Shown in pieces: positions 19,957-29,545 of a DNA stretch of 34,917 nt. This DNA comes from Crenothrix polyspora. GTDB taxonomy: Bacteria; Pseudomonadota; Gammaproteobacteria; Methylococcales; Methylomonadaceae. The translations under genes and the position numbers were made by a program. Each line of letters begins with the position of its first letter. Position 1 is the stretch's first letter. The notes beneath the pieces are model-generated. The model was not told the origin of the DNA and did not search any database. It was given only the letters and a program-made list of their open reading frames with translations. Location: positions 1-34,917 of the forward strand of contig NZ_FUKI01000028.1 of the NCBI RefSeq assembly GCF_900163755.1, written 5' to 3'.

Positions 19957-20241
19957 CTAGTTTACAGCATCTTTTAAAGATTTACCAGCTTTAAATGAAG
20001 CTATTTTTGCTGCTTTGATAATTATTTCTTCTCCGGACTGTGGATTACGACCTTTACGCTCTGCTCTTTCCTTTACGGTAAAGGTGCCAAAGCCCACTAA
20101 TGCCACGGAGCGCTTGCTAGGTTCAGCATCGCTTAGCGCTGTAGTAACGGCATTAATAAAGCCATCTAAAGCACGTCCCGCATCTGTTTTTGTTAAGCCA
20201 GCAGACTCTGCAATAGCGTCAATAAGTTCCGATTTATTCAT
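19957..20241 (-). CDS. hupB: DNA-binding protein HU-beta
   Basis: Nucleoid protein that bends DNA without sequence specificity. The 94-residue protein opens [12 protein letters not shown] and carries the DNA-binding arm around [10 protein letters not shown] (about 64-73) and the ending [12 protein letters not shown] strong GGGGGAA ribosome site precedes the ATG. It has its own strong promoter (20332-20361) despite lying downstream of lon. Confidence 0.97.
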   Translation of the reverse strand: MNKSELIDAIAESAGLTKTDAGRALDGFINAVTTALSDAEPSKRSVALVGFGTFTVKERAERKGRNPQSGEEIIIKAAKIASFKAGKSLKDAVN

Positions 20242-20331
20242 TATTCCCCCTTAGGAAGTCAATTTGTGTGTATTCAGCAAAACACGAGCAATTCCTATGT
20301 ACGATGCCCTGAAACACAAGAAACAGTGGTA

Positions 20332-20361
20332 TTTATATCAATAGCCTTTGTTGTCTGTCAA
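20332..20361 (-). promoter_or_regulatory. Sigma70-type promoter of hupB
   Basis: On the minus strand a consensus TTGACA (20356-20361) and a TATAAA box (20332-20337) are spaced by 18 nt, with TGA in front of the -10 box as in extended -10 promoters. The start would be near 20325, giving a leader of about 84 nt before hupB. Confidence 0.75.
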
Positions 20362-20765
20362 GTTTTAACCCGCTAGAGACCGCTATTTTTATGGGATAGA
20401 TAAAAAACAACAAAAATTTTGACTTTTGTTGATCCTGCATTGTAGCTCAATAAAGGCTGAAATAAAGCGAATAAAATATATGCTTTATTTAAATGTCGTA
20501 AATCGCTGTAGATTGATTTTAACGGTGTTTGATTTCGTTCAACAACTTAAGGCAGTAGCTGATTATACTTAATTAAATGAAGCCACAGAAAATAGTAATT
20601 ACAGGCATAGAGTGGCGATTAATCGCGATATTTATATATATTTGTAAATTAAAATATTATTTTATCGGTAAATTTAACATTTTTTAGTTAAAAAATAGAT
20701 ATGTTATTATTTTAGCTCACGTTGTTTTTGCGGTAGGTTATTTATTAATAAACATTTAAGTGCAT
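20362..20765. other. Long AT-rich gap between lon and hupB
   Basis: No open frame or RNA gene is recognised here. The stretch is AT-rich, most of all at 20630-20710. It holds an 8-bp inverted repeat (CAACAAAA at about 20408 with TTTTGTTG ending at about 20431) and a small palindrome GCGATTAATCGC near 20615. It may host binding of nucleoid proteins to the hupB upstream region; that is only an inference. Confidence 0.5.
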
Positions 20766-20796
20766 CCAGGCTCAAACACGGGTAGTTTGAGCCTGG
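20766..20796 (-). terminator. Hairpin after lon
   Basis: A perfect 12-bp stem (CCAGGCTCAAAC at 20766-20777 with GTTTGAGCCTGG at 20785-20796, 7-nt loop) begins 14 nt after the lon stop. No T tract follows on the minus strand, so it may be an RNA 3'-end stabiliser or a factor-assisted terminator. Confidence 0.55.
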
Positions 20797-20809
20797 CGAT
20801 GGATTAAAC

Positions 20810-23233
20810 TCAGTGCGCTGTCAATACTGATTTGCTTAATTTAACCGAATCAGTTTCATTTTGCGGTTGGTCGATAGCTTCAATTTTGACGGTAGGAATC
20901 GGCATGTACTGCAAGGCTACTTCTAGCACTTCATCTATCCAATGTACCGGCTTGATGGTTAGATTCTGTTTGATATTTTCCGGAATATCAATCAAATCTT
21001 TTTCGTTATCAGCAGGGATTAGAACGGTGGTAATGCCGCCTCTGTGCGCTGCCAAGAGTTTTTCTTTCAAACCACCAATGGGCAGCACCTCACCCCGCAA
21101 GGTGATCTCTCCCGTCATGGCCACGTTAGCACGTACGGGTATCTTGGTTAGCGCAGAAATAATGGCGGTACACATGCCTATACCGGCGCTTGGGCCATCT
21201 TTCGGCGTAGCACCTTCTGGAACATGGATATGAATATCATTTTTTTGGAAGATGTCATTATCGATACCCAAAATTTCTGAGCGGCTTCTTACCACCGTCA
21301 TTGCCGCCTCAATGGATTCTTTCATTACATCGCCTAGTTTTCCTGTCGCGGAATGCTTGCCTTTGCCGGGGATAACCGCCGTTTCAATGGTTAATAGTTC
21401 ACCACCAACTTCCGTCCAGGCAAGACCAGTTACTTGGCCAATTTGATCTTTTTCTTCAGCAAGTCCGTAGCTATAGCGCCGAACGCCTAGGTATTCGCCT
21501 AAGTTTTCTGGAGTCAGCAATACCTTGCTTTTACTGGGTTTTAATAACAGTGCTTTAACAACTTTGCGGCAAATTTTAGAAATGTCACGCTCAAGACTAC
21601 GTACCCCTGCTTCTCTTGAATAATAGCGAATCATATCTCTGACAGTTGCTTCTGAGATTTCAATTTCGTTTATTTCAAGACCGTTATTTTTAATTTGTTT
21701 AGGGACGAGATAGCGCAGCGCAATATTGATTTTTTCATCTTCTGTGTAACCTGCCAGACGAATGACTTCCATTCTATCCAACAAGGCAGGTGGAATGTTC
21801 AGCGTATTTGCTGTCGCAACAAACATGACATCAGACAAGTCAAAATCAACTTCCAGATAATGGTCTGAAAAAGTATGATTTTGTTCAGGGTCTAATACTT
21901 CAAGCAGTGCTGAGGCGGGGTCGCCGCGAAAGTCGGCGGCCATTTTGTCGATTTCATCCAATAAAAACATTGGATTACGGGTTTTTATCTTGGACAGATT
22001 TTGTAAAATTTTGCCGGGCATCGAACCAATATAAGTACGCCGATGGCCACGAATTTCCGCTTCATCACGGACACCGCCCAATGCCATACGCACATATTTG
22101 CGATTAGTGGCTCTGGCAATGGATTCGCCCAGTGAGGTCTTACCTACGCCTGGAGGTCCAACCAGACACAAGATAGGTCCTTTCAGTTGTTTAACGCGTT
22201 GTTGCACAGCCAGGTATTCTAAAATGCGCTCTTTGACTTTCTCCAAGCCATAATGCTCTTCATCCAGCACTTGTTCAGCAACTTTTAAATCATGACGAAC
22301 CTTGGTTTTCTTTTTCCACGGTACATTGACCATCCAGTCAATGTAATTACGTACCACGGTCGCTTCTGCCGACATCGGCGACATCAGTTTGAGCTTATTA
22401 AGTTCAGTGGTGGCTTTGGTTTTGGCTTCTTTAGACATGCCCGCCATTTCAATTTTATATTCCAGCTCTTCTATTTCATTGGGCACGTCATCCATATCGC
22501 CTAATTCTTTTTGAATGGCTTTCATTTGCTCATTCAAATAGTATTCACGCTGATTTTTTTCCATTTGCTGTTTGACGCGGACACGGATTTTTTTTTCCAT
22601 TTCCAATAAGTCAACTTCGCCTTCCATGAGCGTCATTAAATCTTCAAGACGCATTTCAATGTTAGCCGTTTCCAGTATCGCCTGTTTTTCTTGTACTTTT
22701 AAGGGCATGTGTGCAGCAATAGTGTCTGCTAGGCGGCTAGGCTCATCAATACCATTGAGTGAACTCAATACTTCGGGCGGAATTTTATTGTTGAGCTTAA
22801 TGTATTGATCAAATGAATTAATCACCGTGCGCTGCAACACGTCTTGCTCTTGATTAGACAGATGCAAGAAATCTTCAATGGGGGTTACCGCAGCGGAGAA
22901 AAAGTTGCCGGTTTCTTGGTAGCGAATAATTTGGCTGCGCTCAATGCCTTCTACCAGTACTTTGACTGTACCGTCAGGGAGTTTAAGTAGTTGCAGAATA
23001 TTAGCTAATGTACCGACATCGTATAAATCGTCAAATTCAGGATCATCAATTTCGGCTTCTCGTTGCGCGACGAGCACAATTTGTTTATTGTTTTCCATCG
23101 CAGTATCCAGCGCTTCAATGGATTTTTCGCGGCCAACAAATAACGGGATGACCATGTGCGGGTATACCACGACATCTCTCAGCGGCAAAACCGGAATTAA
23201 AGTTTCAGTTTGTGTCATTGCATGTATTTCCAT
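20810..23233 (-). CDS. lon: ATP-dependent protease Lon
   Basis: Cytosolic AAA+ serine protease that removes misfolded and regulatory proteins. The N-terminal substrate domain (about 12-205, [15 protein letters not shown]) is followed by the AAA+ module with Walker A GPPGVGKT (359-366) and Walker B MFLLDEID (about 422-429), and the protease domain with Ser682 (PKDGPSAG) and Lys723 ([13 protein letters not shown]). The length is 807 residues against 784 in E. coli; the C-terminal tail after QYMPIP is extra. An ATG five codons downstream (23218) is an equally good start, with GGAA nine bases before it. A sigma32-like promoter lies at 23272-23299. Confidence 0.97.
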   Translation of the reverse strand: MEIHAMTQTETLIPVLPLRDVVVYPHMVIPLFVGREKSIEALDTAMENNKQIVLVAQREAEIDDPEFDDLYDVGTLANILQLLKLPDGTVKVLVEGIERSQIIRYQETGNFFSAAVTPIEDFLHLSNQEQDVLQRTVINSFDQYIKLNNKIPPEVLSSLNGIDEPSRLADTIAAHMPLKVQEKQAILETANIEMRLEDLMTLMEGEVDLLEMEKKIRVRVKQQMEKNQREYYLNEQMKAIQKELGDMDDVPNEIEELEYKIEMAGMSKEAKTKATTELNKLKLMSPMSAEATVVRNYIDWMVNVPWKKKTKVRHDLKVAEQVLDEEHYGLEKVKERILEYLAVQQRVKQLKGPILCLVGPPGVGKTSLGESIARATNRKYVRMALGGVRDEAEIRGHRRTYIGSMPGKILQNLSKIKTRNPMFLLDEIDKMAADFRGDPASALLEVLDPEQNHTFSDHYLEVDFDLSDVMFVATANTLNIPPALLDRMEVIRLAGYTEDEKINIALRYLVPKQIKNNGLEINEIEISEATVRDMIRYYSREAGVRSLERDISKICRKVVKALLLKPSKSKVLLTPENLGEYLGVRRYSYGLAEEKDQIGQVTGLAWTEVGGELLTIETAVIPGKGKHSATGKLGDVMKESIEAAMTVVRSRSEILGIDNDIFQKNDIHIHVPEGATPKDGPSAGIGMCTAIISALTKIPVRANVAMTGEITLRGEVLPIGGLKEKLLAAHRGGITTVLIPADNEKDLIDIPENIKQNLTIKPVHWIDEVLEVALQYMPIPTVKIEAIDQPQNETDSVKLSKSVLTAH

Positions 23234-23271
23234 AACTGGAGCCTTTGGGACAGTGTTCTTGAATTACAAGA

Positions 23272-23299
23272 TTATGGGGGCGCTAATTAAAATAGCAAG
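23272..23299 (-). promoter_or_regulatory. Sigma32-like heat-shock promoter of lon
   Basis: On the minus strand CTTGCTA (23293-23299) and CCCCATAA (23272-23279) are spaced by 13 nt, close to the sigma32 consensus CTTGAAA-N13-15-CCCCATNT. The start would be near 23265, about 32 nt before lon. lon is a classic sigma32 target in E. coli, which supports the call. Confidence 0.6.
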
Positions 23300-23574
23300 C
23301 ATGGCTATCAATTTAGAGCTTTTTAATCAGGTATTAAAGTAGGAGAGCTAAGCTAAATAATGGCTCTTAACGTGAGCACTCACTGGGTTACGACAACGCT
23401 TAAGTGTTTAATGTAGTTGGTTAAGTATATTAAACTATAAACAGAGCAGATGTTACTATGATCAGTTAAGCGCGTTGATCTAGCAATCCGTATAAATACC
23501 TATATTGACGTTGCGGCATCGCAGTGATTTTGGGGTAAAGCGCTGTGTTTTTCGGGTTGGTATACGTGGGAAAC

Positions 23575-23615
23575 ATGCAACCCCATCAGATTATTGCAAT
23601 CTGATGGGGTTGCAT
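23575..23615. terminator. Perfect 18-bp hairpin between clpX and lon
   Basis: ATGCAACCCCATCAGATT (23575-23592) and its exact complement (23598-23615) are separated by 5 nt. It lies 25 nt after the clpX stop and should end or stabilise the tig-clpP-clpX transcript. No real T run follows on minus (GTTTCCC); TTTAATT follows on plus. The remaining 23300-23574 shows no gene. Confidence 0.65.
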
Positions 23616-23640
23616 TTAATTACTTAATTCAGTTACAGCT

Positions 23641-24912
23641 TTACGATTCAGCAACGGATTTTTGAATTTCGGTTTCATACACCAGATAAGGTTCTGAATG
23701 ACCTAAAATAACCGCTTCATCAACCACTACTTTGCTAATGTTGTCCGCTGAAGGTAGTTCGTACATGGTATTTAATAATACATTTTCCACAATGGTACGT
23801 AAGCCGCGTGCACCGGTTTTTCTTTCCATTGCTTTACGCGCTATTGCACCTAAAGAGTCTTCACGGAATTCTAATTCAGCGCCTTCCATATCGAATAAAT
23901 GCTGATATTGCTTAATGAGGGCATTTTTAGGTTCGGTTAATATTTTAATTAGCGCGACTTCATCCAGCTCATCTAAAGTGGCGACCACTGGCAAACGACC
24001 GACAAACTCAGGGATTAAGCCGTATTTGATTAAGTCTTCAGATTCGACTTCAGCAAATAATTGCCCGACATTTTTAGAATCATCTTTGGTTTTAACTTCG
24101 GCAGAAAAACCGATACCGCCTTTTTCCGAACGGGCTTTAATGACTTTATCCAGGCCTGCAAACGCCCCCCCGACAATAAACAGAATATTGGCTGTATTAA
24201 CTTGCAAAAATTCGCCTTGCGGGTGTTTACGGCCGCCGGCAGGTGGCACAGACGCAATTGTGCCTTCAATTAGTTTTAATAATGCCTGTTGTACACCTTC
24301 ACCTGAAACATCGCGGGTAATTGAAGGGTTATCGGATTTTCGGGATATTTTATCGATTTCGTCAATATAGACGATGCCGGTTTCGGCTTTTTCGATATTA
24401 TAATCACATTTTTGCAGAATTTTTTGGATGATATTTTCCACGTCCTCGCCCACGTAACCCGCTTCGGTTAATGTGGTGGCATCGGCAATGGTAAACGGCA
24501 CGTCGAGCAGCCGTGCTAAAGTTTCTGCCAGTAAGGTTTTACCGGAGCCGGTCGGGCCTATGAGCAAGATGTTGCTTTTTGCCAGCTCAACACCATCTTT
24601 CTTGGATTTGCTGCGCAAGCGTTTATAGTGGTTATACACGGCAACTGCCAACATTTTTTTAGCACGATCTTGGCCAATAACGTAGGCATCAAGCTCTTCC
24701 TTGATTTCTTTGGGCTTAGGCAGGGCATCGCCACCGAAGCTGGATTTTTCTTGCAATTCGTCTTTGATGATGTCATTACAGAGCTCGACACATTCATCGC
24801 ACACATAGACCGAAGGCCCTGCAATTAGCTTTCTGACTTCATGTTGACTTTTGCCGCAAAATGAACAGTACAAAAGTTTCTCCTCGTCTTTGCCTTTTTT
24901 GTCATTACTCAT
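23641..24912 (-). CDS. clpX: ATP-dependent Clp protease ATP-binding subunit ClpX
   Basis: AAA+ unfoldase that feeds substrates to ClpP. The N-terminal zinc-binding domain has Cys16, Cys19, Cys38 and Cys41 (CSFC...CDEC). Walker A is GPTGSGKT and Walker B is IVYIDEID; the pore-loop region (AGYVGEDVE) and sensor segments are intact. The length of 423 residues matches E. coli (424). It lies 107 nt after clpP on the same strand. Confidence 0.98.
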   Translation of the reverse strand: MSNDKKGKDEEKLLYCSFCGKSQHEVRKLIAGPSVYVCDECVELCNDIIKDELQEKSSFGGDALPKPKEIKEELDAYVIGQDRAKKMLAVAVYNHYKRLRSKSKKDGVELAKSNILLIGPTGSGKTLLAETLARLLDVPFTIADATTLTEAGYVGEDVENIIQKILQKCDYNIEKAETGIVYIDEIDKISRKSDNPSITRDVSGEGVQQALLKLIEGTIASVPPAGGRKHPQGEFLQVNTANILFIVGGAFAGLDKVIKARSEKGGIGFSAEVKTKDDSKNVGQLFAEVESEDLIKYGLIPEFVGRLPVVATLDELDEVALIKILTEPKNALIKQYQHLFDMEGAELEFREDSLGAIARKAMERKTGARGLRTIVENVLLNTMYELPSADNISKVVVDEAVILGHSEPYLVYETEIQKSVAES

Positions 24913-25019
24913 AACGCGAACCCCTTAAAAACATCAATGTGATATGTAGACTTTCCTTGTGATAACAATAGGCCGAAATGCTTAAAAATACTACTATTAA
25001 GTATCTCAGCCATGCTGAC

Positions 25020-25658
25020 CTAAATGGTTTCCCTGCTGGTTAACACTTTGTCGATAAGACCGTAGTTTACAGAATCGGTGGCGCTTAGGAAATTATCTCT
25101 GTCGGTATCTTGTTGAATTTTTTCGATGGGTTGGCCGGTATGTGTCGATAAAATTTTGTTTAATTTATCTCTGATTAACAAAATTTCTCGCGCGTGAATG
25201 TCGATATCGGAGGCTTGGCCTTGATAGCCACCTAACGGTTGGTGAATCATCATTCTGGAGTGTGGTAAACAATAACGTTTGCCCGCCGCGCCACCTGTTA
25301 ACAATAACGCCCCCATGCTGGCAGCTTGGCCAATACACATGGTGCTGACATCGGGTTTAATAAACTGCATGGTGTCATAAATTGACATGCCAGCGGTTAC
25401 TGAGCCGCCGGGTGAGTTGATATATAAATGAATGTCTTTATCAGGGTTTTCTGATTCCAAAAACAACAATTGAGCGACAATTAGATTGGCCATGTAGTCT
25501 TCAACCTGGCCTACCATAAAAATAACGCGCTCTTTTAACAAGCGCGAGTATATGTCGTAAGCGCGTTCGCCGCGAGCACTTTGCTCAACAACCATAGGCA
25601 CCAGGCCGCCAGCTGCTTGAGGAGACATCATTTGATTGATTAGCTGGTGCTTATTCAT
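25020..25658 (-). CDS. clpP: ATP-dependent Clp protease proteolytic subunit
   Basis: Tetradecameric serine protease, partner of ClpX. The catalytic triad is Ser114 (GQAASMGA), His139 (MMIHQPLGG) and Asp188 (DTDRDNF). The length is 212 residues; an N-terminal propeptide of about 15-20 residues is probably removed, as in E. coli. It starts 8 nt after tig, forming the conserved tig-clpP-clpX unit. Confidence 0.98.
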   Translation of the reverse strand: MNKHQLINQMMSPQAAGGLVPMVVEQSARGERAYDIYSRLLKERVIFMVGQVEDYMANLIVAQLLFLESENPDKDIHLYINSPGGSVTAGMSIYDTMQFIKPDVSTMCIGQAASMGALLLTGGAAGKRYCLPHSRMMIHQPLGGYQGQASDIDIHAREILLIRDKLNKILSTHTGQPIEKIQQDTDRDNFLSATDSVNYGLIDKVLTSRETI

Positions 25659-25666
25659 GCGCGCTC

Positions 25667-26989
25667 CTAACGTTGTTGTTTGTCCATGATTTCACTGAAA
25701 CTTAACGACTGATCGACTATTGTCGCATGTGCAGCCAACCATTCCACTGTTTGTTCTTCTAAAACCATTTGGTGAATGTCATTCATGCGCTTGGTGTCGG
25801 CATAATAATATTCAACGACTTCTTCCGGTCTTTCAAAACTTTGTGCCATATTGTTTACAACCGTGCGTACTTTCGTTTCGTCCAGTTGGATATTTTGTTG
25901 TTCAATGATTTTACGTAAAATCAATGATAAAGCCACGCGGGTTTTGGCGGTATCTTCAAATATTTCACGCGGAAGATTTAGCTCTTCCATGCTGATTTTT
26001 TGTTTTTTGGCATTTTCCAAATAAGGCTTGGCCAAATTATTGATTTCTTCGTCAATCAGGGCTTTAGGCAACGGCAGTTGTACTGTTGTGTACAAGCTGC
26101 TAAGTACAGCGGCCTTAAATTGATCTTTTAGGGCTTGTTCCAGTTCTCTTTCCATTGTGACTTTTACGTCATCACGGAAAGATTCTACTGTACCGCCTTC
26201 AAGGCCGTAGGCTTTTACAAATTCGTCATCAATTTCAGGCAATGCCGAAGTTTCTTCAACTTTAATGACATCAACTGTAAATTGCGCCGGCTTACCTGCT
26301 AAGTTAGCGTTTGGGTAGTCATCAGGAAAGTTTAATGGGAAGGTTTTATTGTCACCGGTTTTAAGGTCGAGCAGGTTTTCTTCGAAACCAGCAATCATTT
26401 GTTGGGTACCAATAACCACGCTGAAATCAGCGCCACTGTCGTTTTTATCAATTCTGCCGGTGCTAAAGCTGCCGTCATCCAGTGTCGCTGAAAAGCTAAT
26501 GCTAACGCGATCGCCTGATTTGGCGGCACGGTCGACTAGTTGCCAGGTTTGACGCATGAACTTTAATTTTTCGATCATGATGTCAACGTCGGTTTCTTGT
26601 ACCGATGCAATAGGGCGGGTAACTTCTAACGTATCTAAAGCATCCAGAGATACGTTAGGCGATACTTCAAAAGCGGCGGTGTAGGTTAAACCTTCTGCAT
26701 CATTTAAGAACTCAATCACGGGGTAATCAACCGGCATGATGTCTTGTTGCTTCAGGGCTTCAGGGTAAGTGGATTTGAGTAATTCTTCGGCCACTTCTGT
26801 GCGTATTTGTGCGCCGTACATTTTTTTGACGACTTGCTGAGGTACTTTACCAGGGCGAAAACCATCAATTTTGACTTTGCTTGCCAATGATTGTAAACGT
26901 GCTGCCATTTTTTGCTGAACAACGGCTGCGGGCACGCTAACAGTCATTTTTATGCCTAATTCTGATGTCTTTTCGACAGAAACTTGCAT
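25667..26989 (-). CDS. tig: Trigger factor
   Basis: Ribosome-bound chaperone with peptidyl-prolyl isomerase activity. The N-terminal ribosome-binding domain contains the signature DGFRPGKVP (about 42-50). An FKBP-like domain (about 160-245) and the long helical C-terminal chaperone arms follow. The length is 440 residues (432 in E. coli). tRNA-Leu lies about 100 nt upstream, an arrangement shared by other gammaproteobacteria. Confidence 0.97.
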   Translation of the reverse strand: MQVSVEKTSELGIKMTVSVPAAVVQQKMAARLQSLASKVKIDGFRPGKVPQQVVKKMYGAQIRTEVAEELLKSTYPEALKQQDIMPVDYPVIEFLNDAEGLTYTAAFEVSPNVSLDALDTLEVTRPIASVQETDVDIMIEKLKFMRQTWQLVDRAAKSGDRVSISFSATLDDGSFSTGRIDKNDSGADFSVVIGTQQMIAGFEENLLDLKTGDNKTFPLNFPDDYPNANLAGKPAQFTVDVIKVEETSALPEIDDEFVKAYGLEGGTVESFRDDVKVTMERELEQALKDQFKAAVLSSLYTTVQLPLPKALIDEEINNLAKPYLENAKKQKISMEELNLPREIFEDTAKTRVALSLILRKIIEQQNIQLDETKVRTVVNNMAQSFERPEEVVEYYYADTKRMNDIHQMVLEEQTVEWLAAHATIVDQSLSFSEIMDKQQR

Positions 26990-27093
26990 TTCTTTACCTC
27001 AAATAAGTTACGATGAATTTTACGGAATACGGGTGCGGCTCAAAAGACCTGAAAAGTTAGCCAACTAAAGTGTAGCTAATTTTAGTAAATAAG

Positions 27094-27180
<87 letters not shown>

Positions 27181-27254
27181 TTATGTTGAACCTGCCATTA
27201 TAGCGGTAATATAGGTATGACAACAAGTGTTAAATTTAACACTGTGCCCCATGT

Positions 27255-28106
27255 TTAGTCGCTAATAGTCACAGTGTAGCCTAATAATCTGATTTTTAAA
27301 GCAAAGGCACGGAGTTGATCTGGCGATAATTTTTTTAGAAGATTCGCTTCAGCTTGTAAAGATGTTCTGGCAAGTGTGTATAGCATTATAGTGGTGACTT
27401 TGCTGTTTTGTTTAATGCGGGTGAGCAAGTTTAAAAAGGCCGTTTGTTCTTGTTCAGAAAACCCTTGATTGTCATAATCGACTAAACAGGTTTGTAATTT
27501 GGTAGGGCAGATACTGGCGGATAGTATTAGATTTTTTAAACTGCTTTGCCAGCTTTGAGCGCAATTATTAAGGCGTGCGCGGCCTATGTCAGTAGCGCTA
27601 TCAAATTTAAACCAGACTTCACCGCCGTAGCGATGTAAGCTTTTTAAGCCTTGTTGCACGCTAGGTAAATGCACTAAGCTACCATTGGTAATAAGCACAA
27701 AATTGCTTTGCGGCAATATATTTTGCTCGGTTGCTATTTTGCCAATTAACGCTACCGCTTTGTTAAAGTCTGGTAACGATGTGGGTTCGCCGTTACCAGA
27801 GATTGCGATGTCTTTGATAACGCGTTGTGAAACAGCTATGTTAAAACGCGTGTAAAAATCCCCGTGCAGTACGTCGTTTAAAAAAAAGCGTAATTCTGCT
27901 TCTAGTAAGGCAAAATCCATGTCGGGTGCGCTGCCGCGTTTAAGATCAGGTACTTGGCAATACACGCAGCGCCAGTTACAGGCGTTGTTGGTATTAAAAT
28001 TAATGCCAATGGATAAGCCGCCCGCTCGCCGTGAGATGACCGGATAAATGTATTTTAAACCGGCAATATCGCGGCTGTGGTCAGTGGTGGTGAGTGTAGC
28101 TGCCAT
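27255..28106 (-). CDS. Radical SAM protein of unknown substrate
   Basis: A 283-residue radical SAM enzyme. The cluster motif CNWRCVYC gives Cys43, Cys47 and Cys50 (C-x3-C-x2-C), and ISGNGEPTSLPDF (about 117-129) is the SAM-binding GGE-like motif. It resembles the COG0731-type family (YfkA/TYW1-like) in the spacing of NACNWRCVYCQ and in SGNGEPT, but has no flavodoxin or other extra domain. The substrate cannot be told. It is divergent from the PepSY-type gene across a 68-nt gap and is not in an operon. Confidence 0.82.
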   Translation of the reverse strand: MAATLTTTDHSRDIAGLKYIYPVISRRAGGLSIGINFNTNNACNWRCVYCQVPDLKRGSAPDMDFALLEAELRFFLNDVLHGDFYTRFNIAVSQRVIKDIAISGNGEPTSLPDFNKAVALIGKIATEQNILPQSNFVLITNGSLVHLPSVQQGLKSLHRYGGEVWFKFDSATDIGRARLNNCAQSWQSSLKNLILSASICPTKLQTCLVDYDNQGFSEQEQTAFLNLLTRIKQNSKVTTIMLYTLARTSLQAEANLLKKLSPDQLRAFALKIRLLGYTVTISD

Positions 28107-28170
28107 AACGATGTGTTTACCTCAGGGTTGTTACCCCAAGACTGCTTGGTAAATTTCAGTTTGGGTGTGG

Positions 28171-28176
28171 GATAAT
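28171..28176 (+). promoter_or_regulatory. Candidate extended -10 box before the PepSY-type gene
   Basis: TGGGATAAT (GATAAT at 28171-28176 with TG in front) resembles an extended -10 box, with a weak TTGGTA 19 nt upstream. If it is used, transcription starts near 28183 and translation must begin at the ATG at 28202 or later rather than at 28175. Confidence 0.35.
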
Positions 28177-29545
28177 GGTTATTTTAATCCAAAATACTGT
28201 CATGCAAAGCTTTGTTCAACGTTTTCCGATGCGGCTCATTTGGTTGAAAGCGCATTTGTGGCTAGCATTATCCGCTGGCTTATTTTTTGTATTAGTAGGA
28301 TTAACCGGCAGTCTCAGTGTGTATCGAGAAGATATCGACGATTTTTTTAATCCGCAACTGGTTATTGCGCATCCACAGGGTGAATGGCAATCATTAGATC
28401 GTATTATGGCCTCGGTACGAAATGCACATCCTAAACGCTATGGTTCGTGGACGCTGGAAATGCCTCGCTCACCACACAGTATGATGACAGTTTGGTACGA
28501 TAAACCAACTGAGACTTTTTTTGAATTATACGCACCGCTGATGGTATCGGTAAATCCGTATACGGCGGAAGTGGTTAGCAGTCGATTTTGGGGCGCAACC
28601 CTGACGACGTGGTTACTAGATTTACACACGCAGCTATTAATGAACCGTTTTGGTTGGAATACGGTAGGTATTTTAGGTGTGTTATTAATATTGTCGGTGT
28701 GCAGTGGGCTTTGCCTGTGGTGGCCAGGTTATAAAAATATTGTTTCGGCATTAAAGGTCAATTACCGAACGGGCGTAATAAAACTGTTGTTTGATGTGCA
28801 TCGACTCACCGGCGTACTGATTGCACCGGTGCTGATAGTGTTGGCTTTAACCGGCGTTATGCTGAGTTATCCTGAGTTTTTAGAAAAGCTGGTGGGTACT
28901 TCTGGTATGGCACATGGTGAAACCGGACGCAGTATTGCCAGCACCGCGAACCCGAACGATCATCCAACGGGCATAGAATCGGCTGAGTTTATTGCCCGTG
29001 GTAGTTTTCCGCGTTCCACGTTAAGACGTGTTACTACCCCTACGGGTGATAGCGGTATTTACCGAATTAATTTACGGCAACCGGGCGAGGTTAATCAGCG
29101 CCACCCGTTTACTACAGTGTGGGTAGATCGCTGGAGTGGACAGACCCGTGAGGTGCGTGATCCCTACCAATTTTCAGCAGGTGAAACCGCGTTAACCTGG
29201 ATTTGGCCGTTGCATACCGGTGAGGCATTAGGTTCTAAAGCTCGGTTTATTTGGTTTTTATCGGGCTTTGGACTGTGCTTTTTATATGTCAGTGGTGTGC
29301 TGCGTTGGTTACATCGGCGCGGCAAAATACAGGACAGACCGGTTGATGTGACGGTATTACGAAGGCTCGCTCAGCAAAGTTTAAAGATGCTGATGCAGGG
29401 TATTGCGTTAATGATACCGTGTATTAAACGCGTGATAAACACTGCGCGGCCTTATATTAAAGCGGCTGCTTTAACGACGTTACAGTGGTTTTATCGCTTA
29501 CGTGCGCTGTGGCGTAATCGGCAGAAGCGGTTAGACAAGTTGTAA
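28175..29545 (+). CDS. PepSY-associated transmembrane protein (PiuB-like)
   Basis: Inner-membrane protein of 456 residues in the PepSY_TM family; relatives are linked to siderophore or iron uptake and are thought to be ferric reductases. Family features are an N-terminal helix after WLKAHLWLALSAGLFF, His-containing helices (LDLHTQLLM, FDVHRLTGV, WPLHTGEALG) that may bind haem, and a large periplasmic stretch between helix pairs. Candidate starts are 28175, 28202 (MQSFVQ) and 28229 (MRLIWL); none has a clear ribosome site. No TonB receptor gene lies beside it, so its substrate is open. The last 89 bp overlap the convergent acyltransferase-hydrolase gene. Confidence 0.82.
   Translation: MVILIQNTVMQSFVQRFPMRLIWLKAHLWLALSAGLFFVLVGLTGSLSVYREDIDDFFNPQLVIAHPQGEWQSLDRIMASVRNAHPKRYGSWTLEMPRSPHSMMTVWYDKPTETFFELYAPLMVSVNPYTAEVVSSRFWGATLTTWLLDLHTQLLMNRFGWNTVGILGVLLILSVCSGLCLWWPGYKNIVSALKVNYRTGVIKLLFDVHRLTGVLIAPVLIVLALTGVMLSYPEFLEKLVGTSGMAHGETGRSIASTANPNDHPTGIESAEFIARGSFPRSTLRRVTTPTGDSGIYRINLRQPGEVNQRHPFTTVWVDRWSGQTREVRDPYQFSAGETALTWIWPLHTGEALGSKARFIWFLSGFGLCFLYVSGVLRWLHRRGKIQDRPVDVTVLRRLAQQSLKMLMQGIALMIPCIKRVINTARPYIKAAALTTLQWFYRLRALWRNRQKRLDKL

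Noticed and set aside
20580-20720. AT-rich stretch considered as a replication origin
   Set aside because: No DnaA-box cluster (TTATCCACA-like) was seen and the neighbours are not dnaA, gidA or rpmH.
23915-24370. Open frame of 151 codons on plus inside clpX
   Set aside because: It is fully antisense to a conserved AAA+ gene and has no recognisable product.
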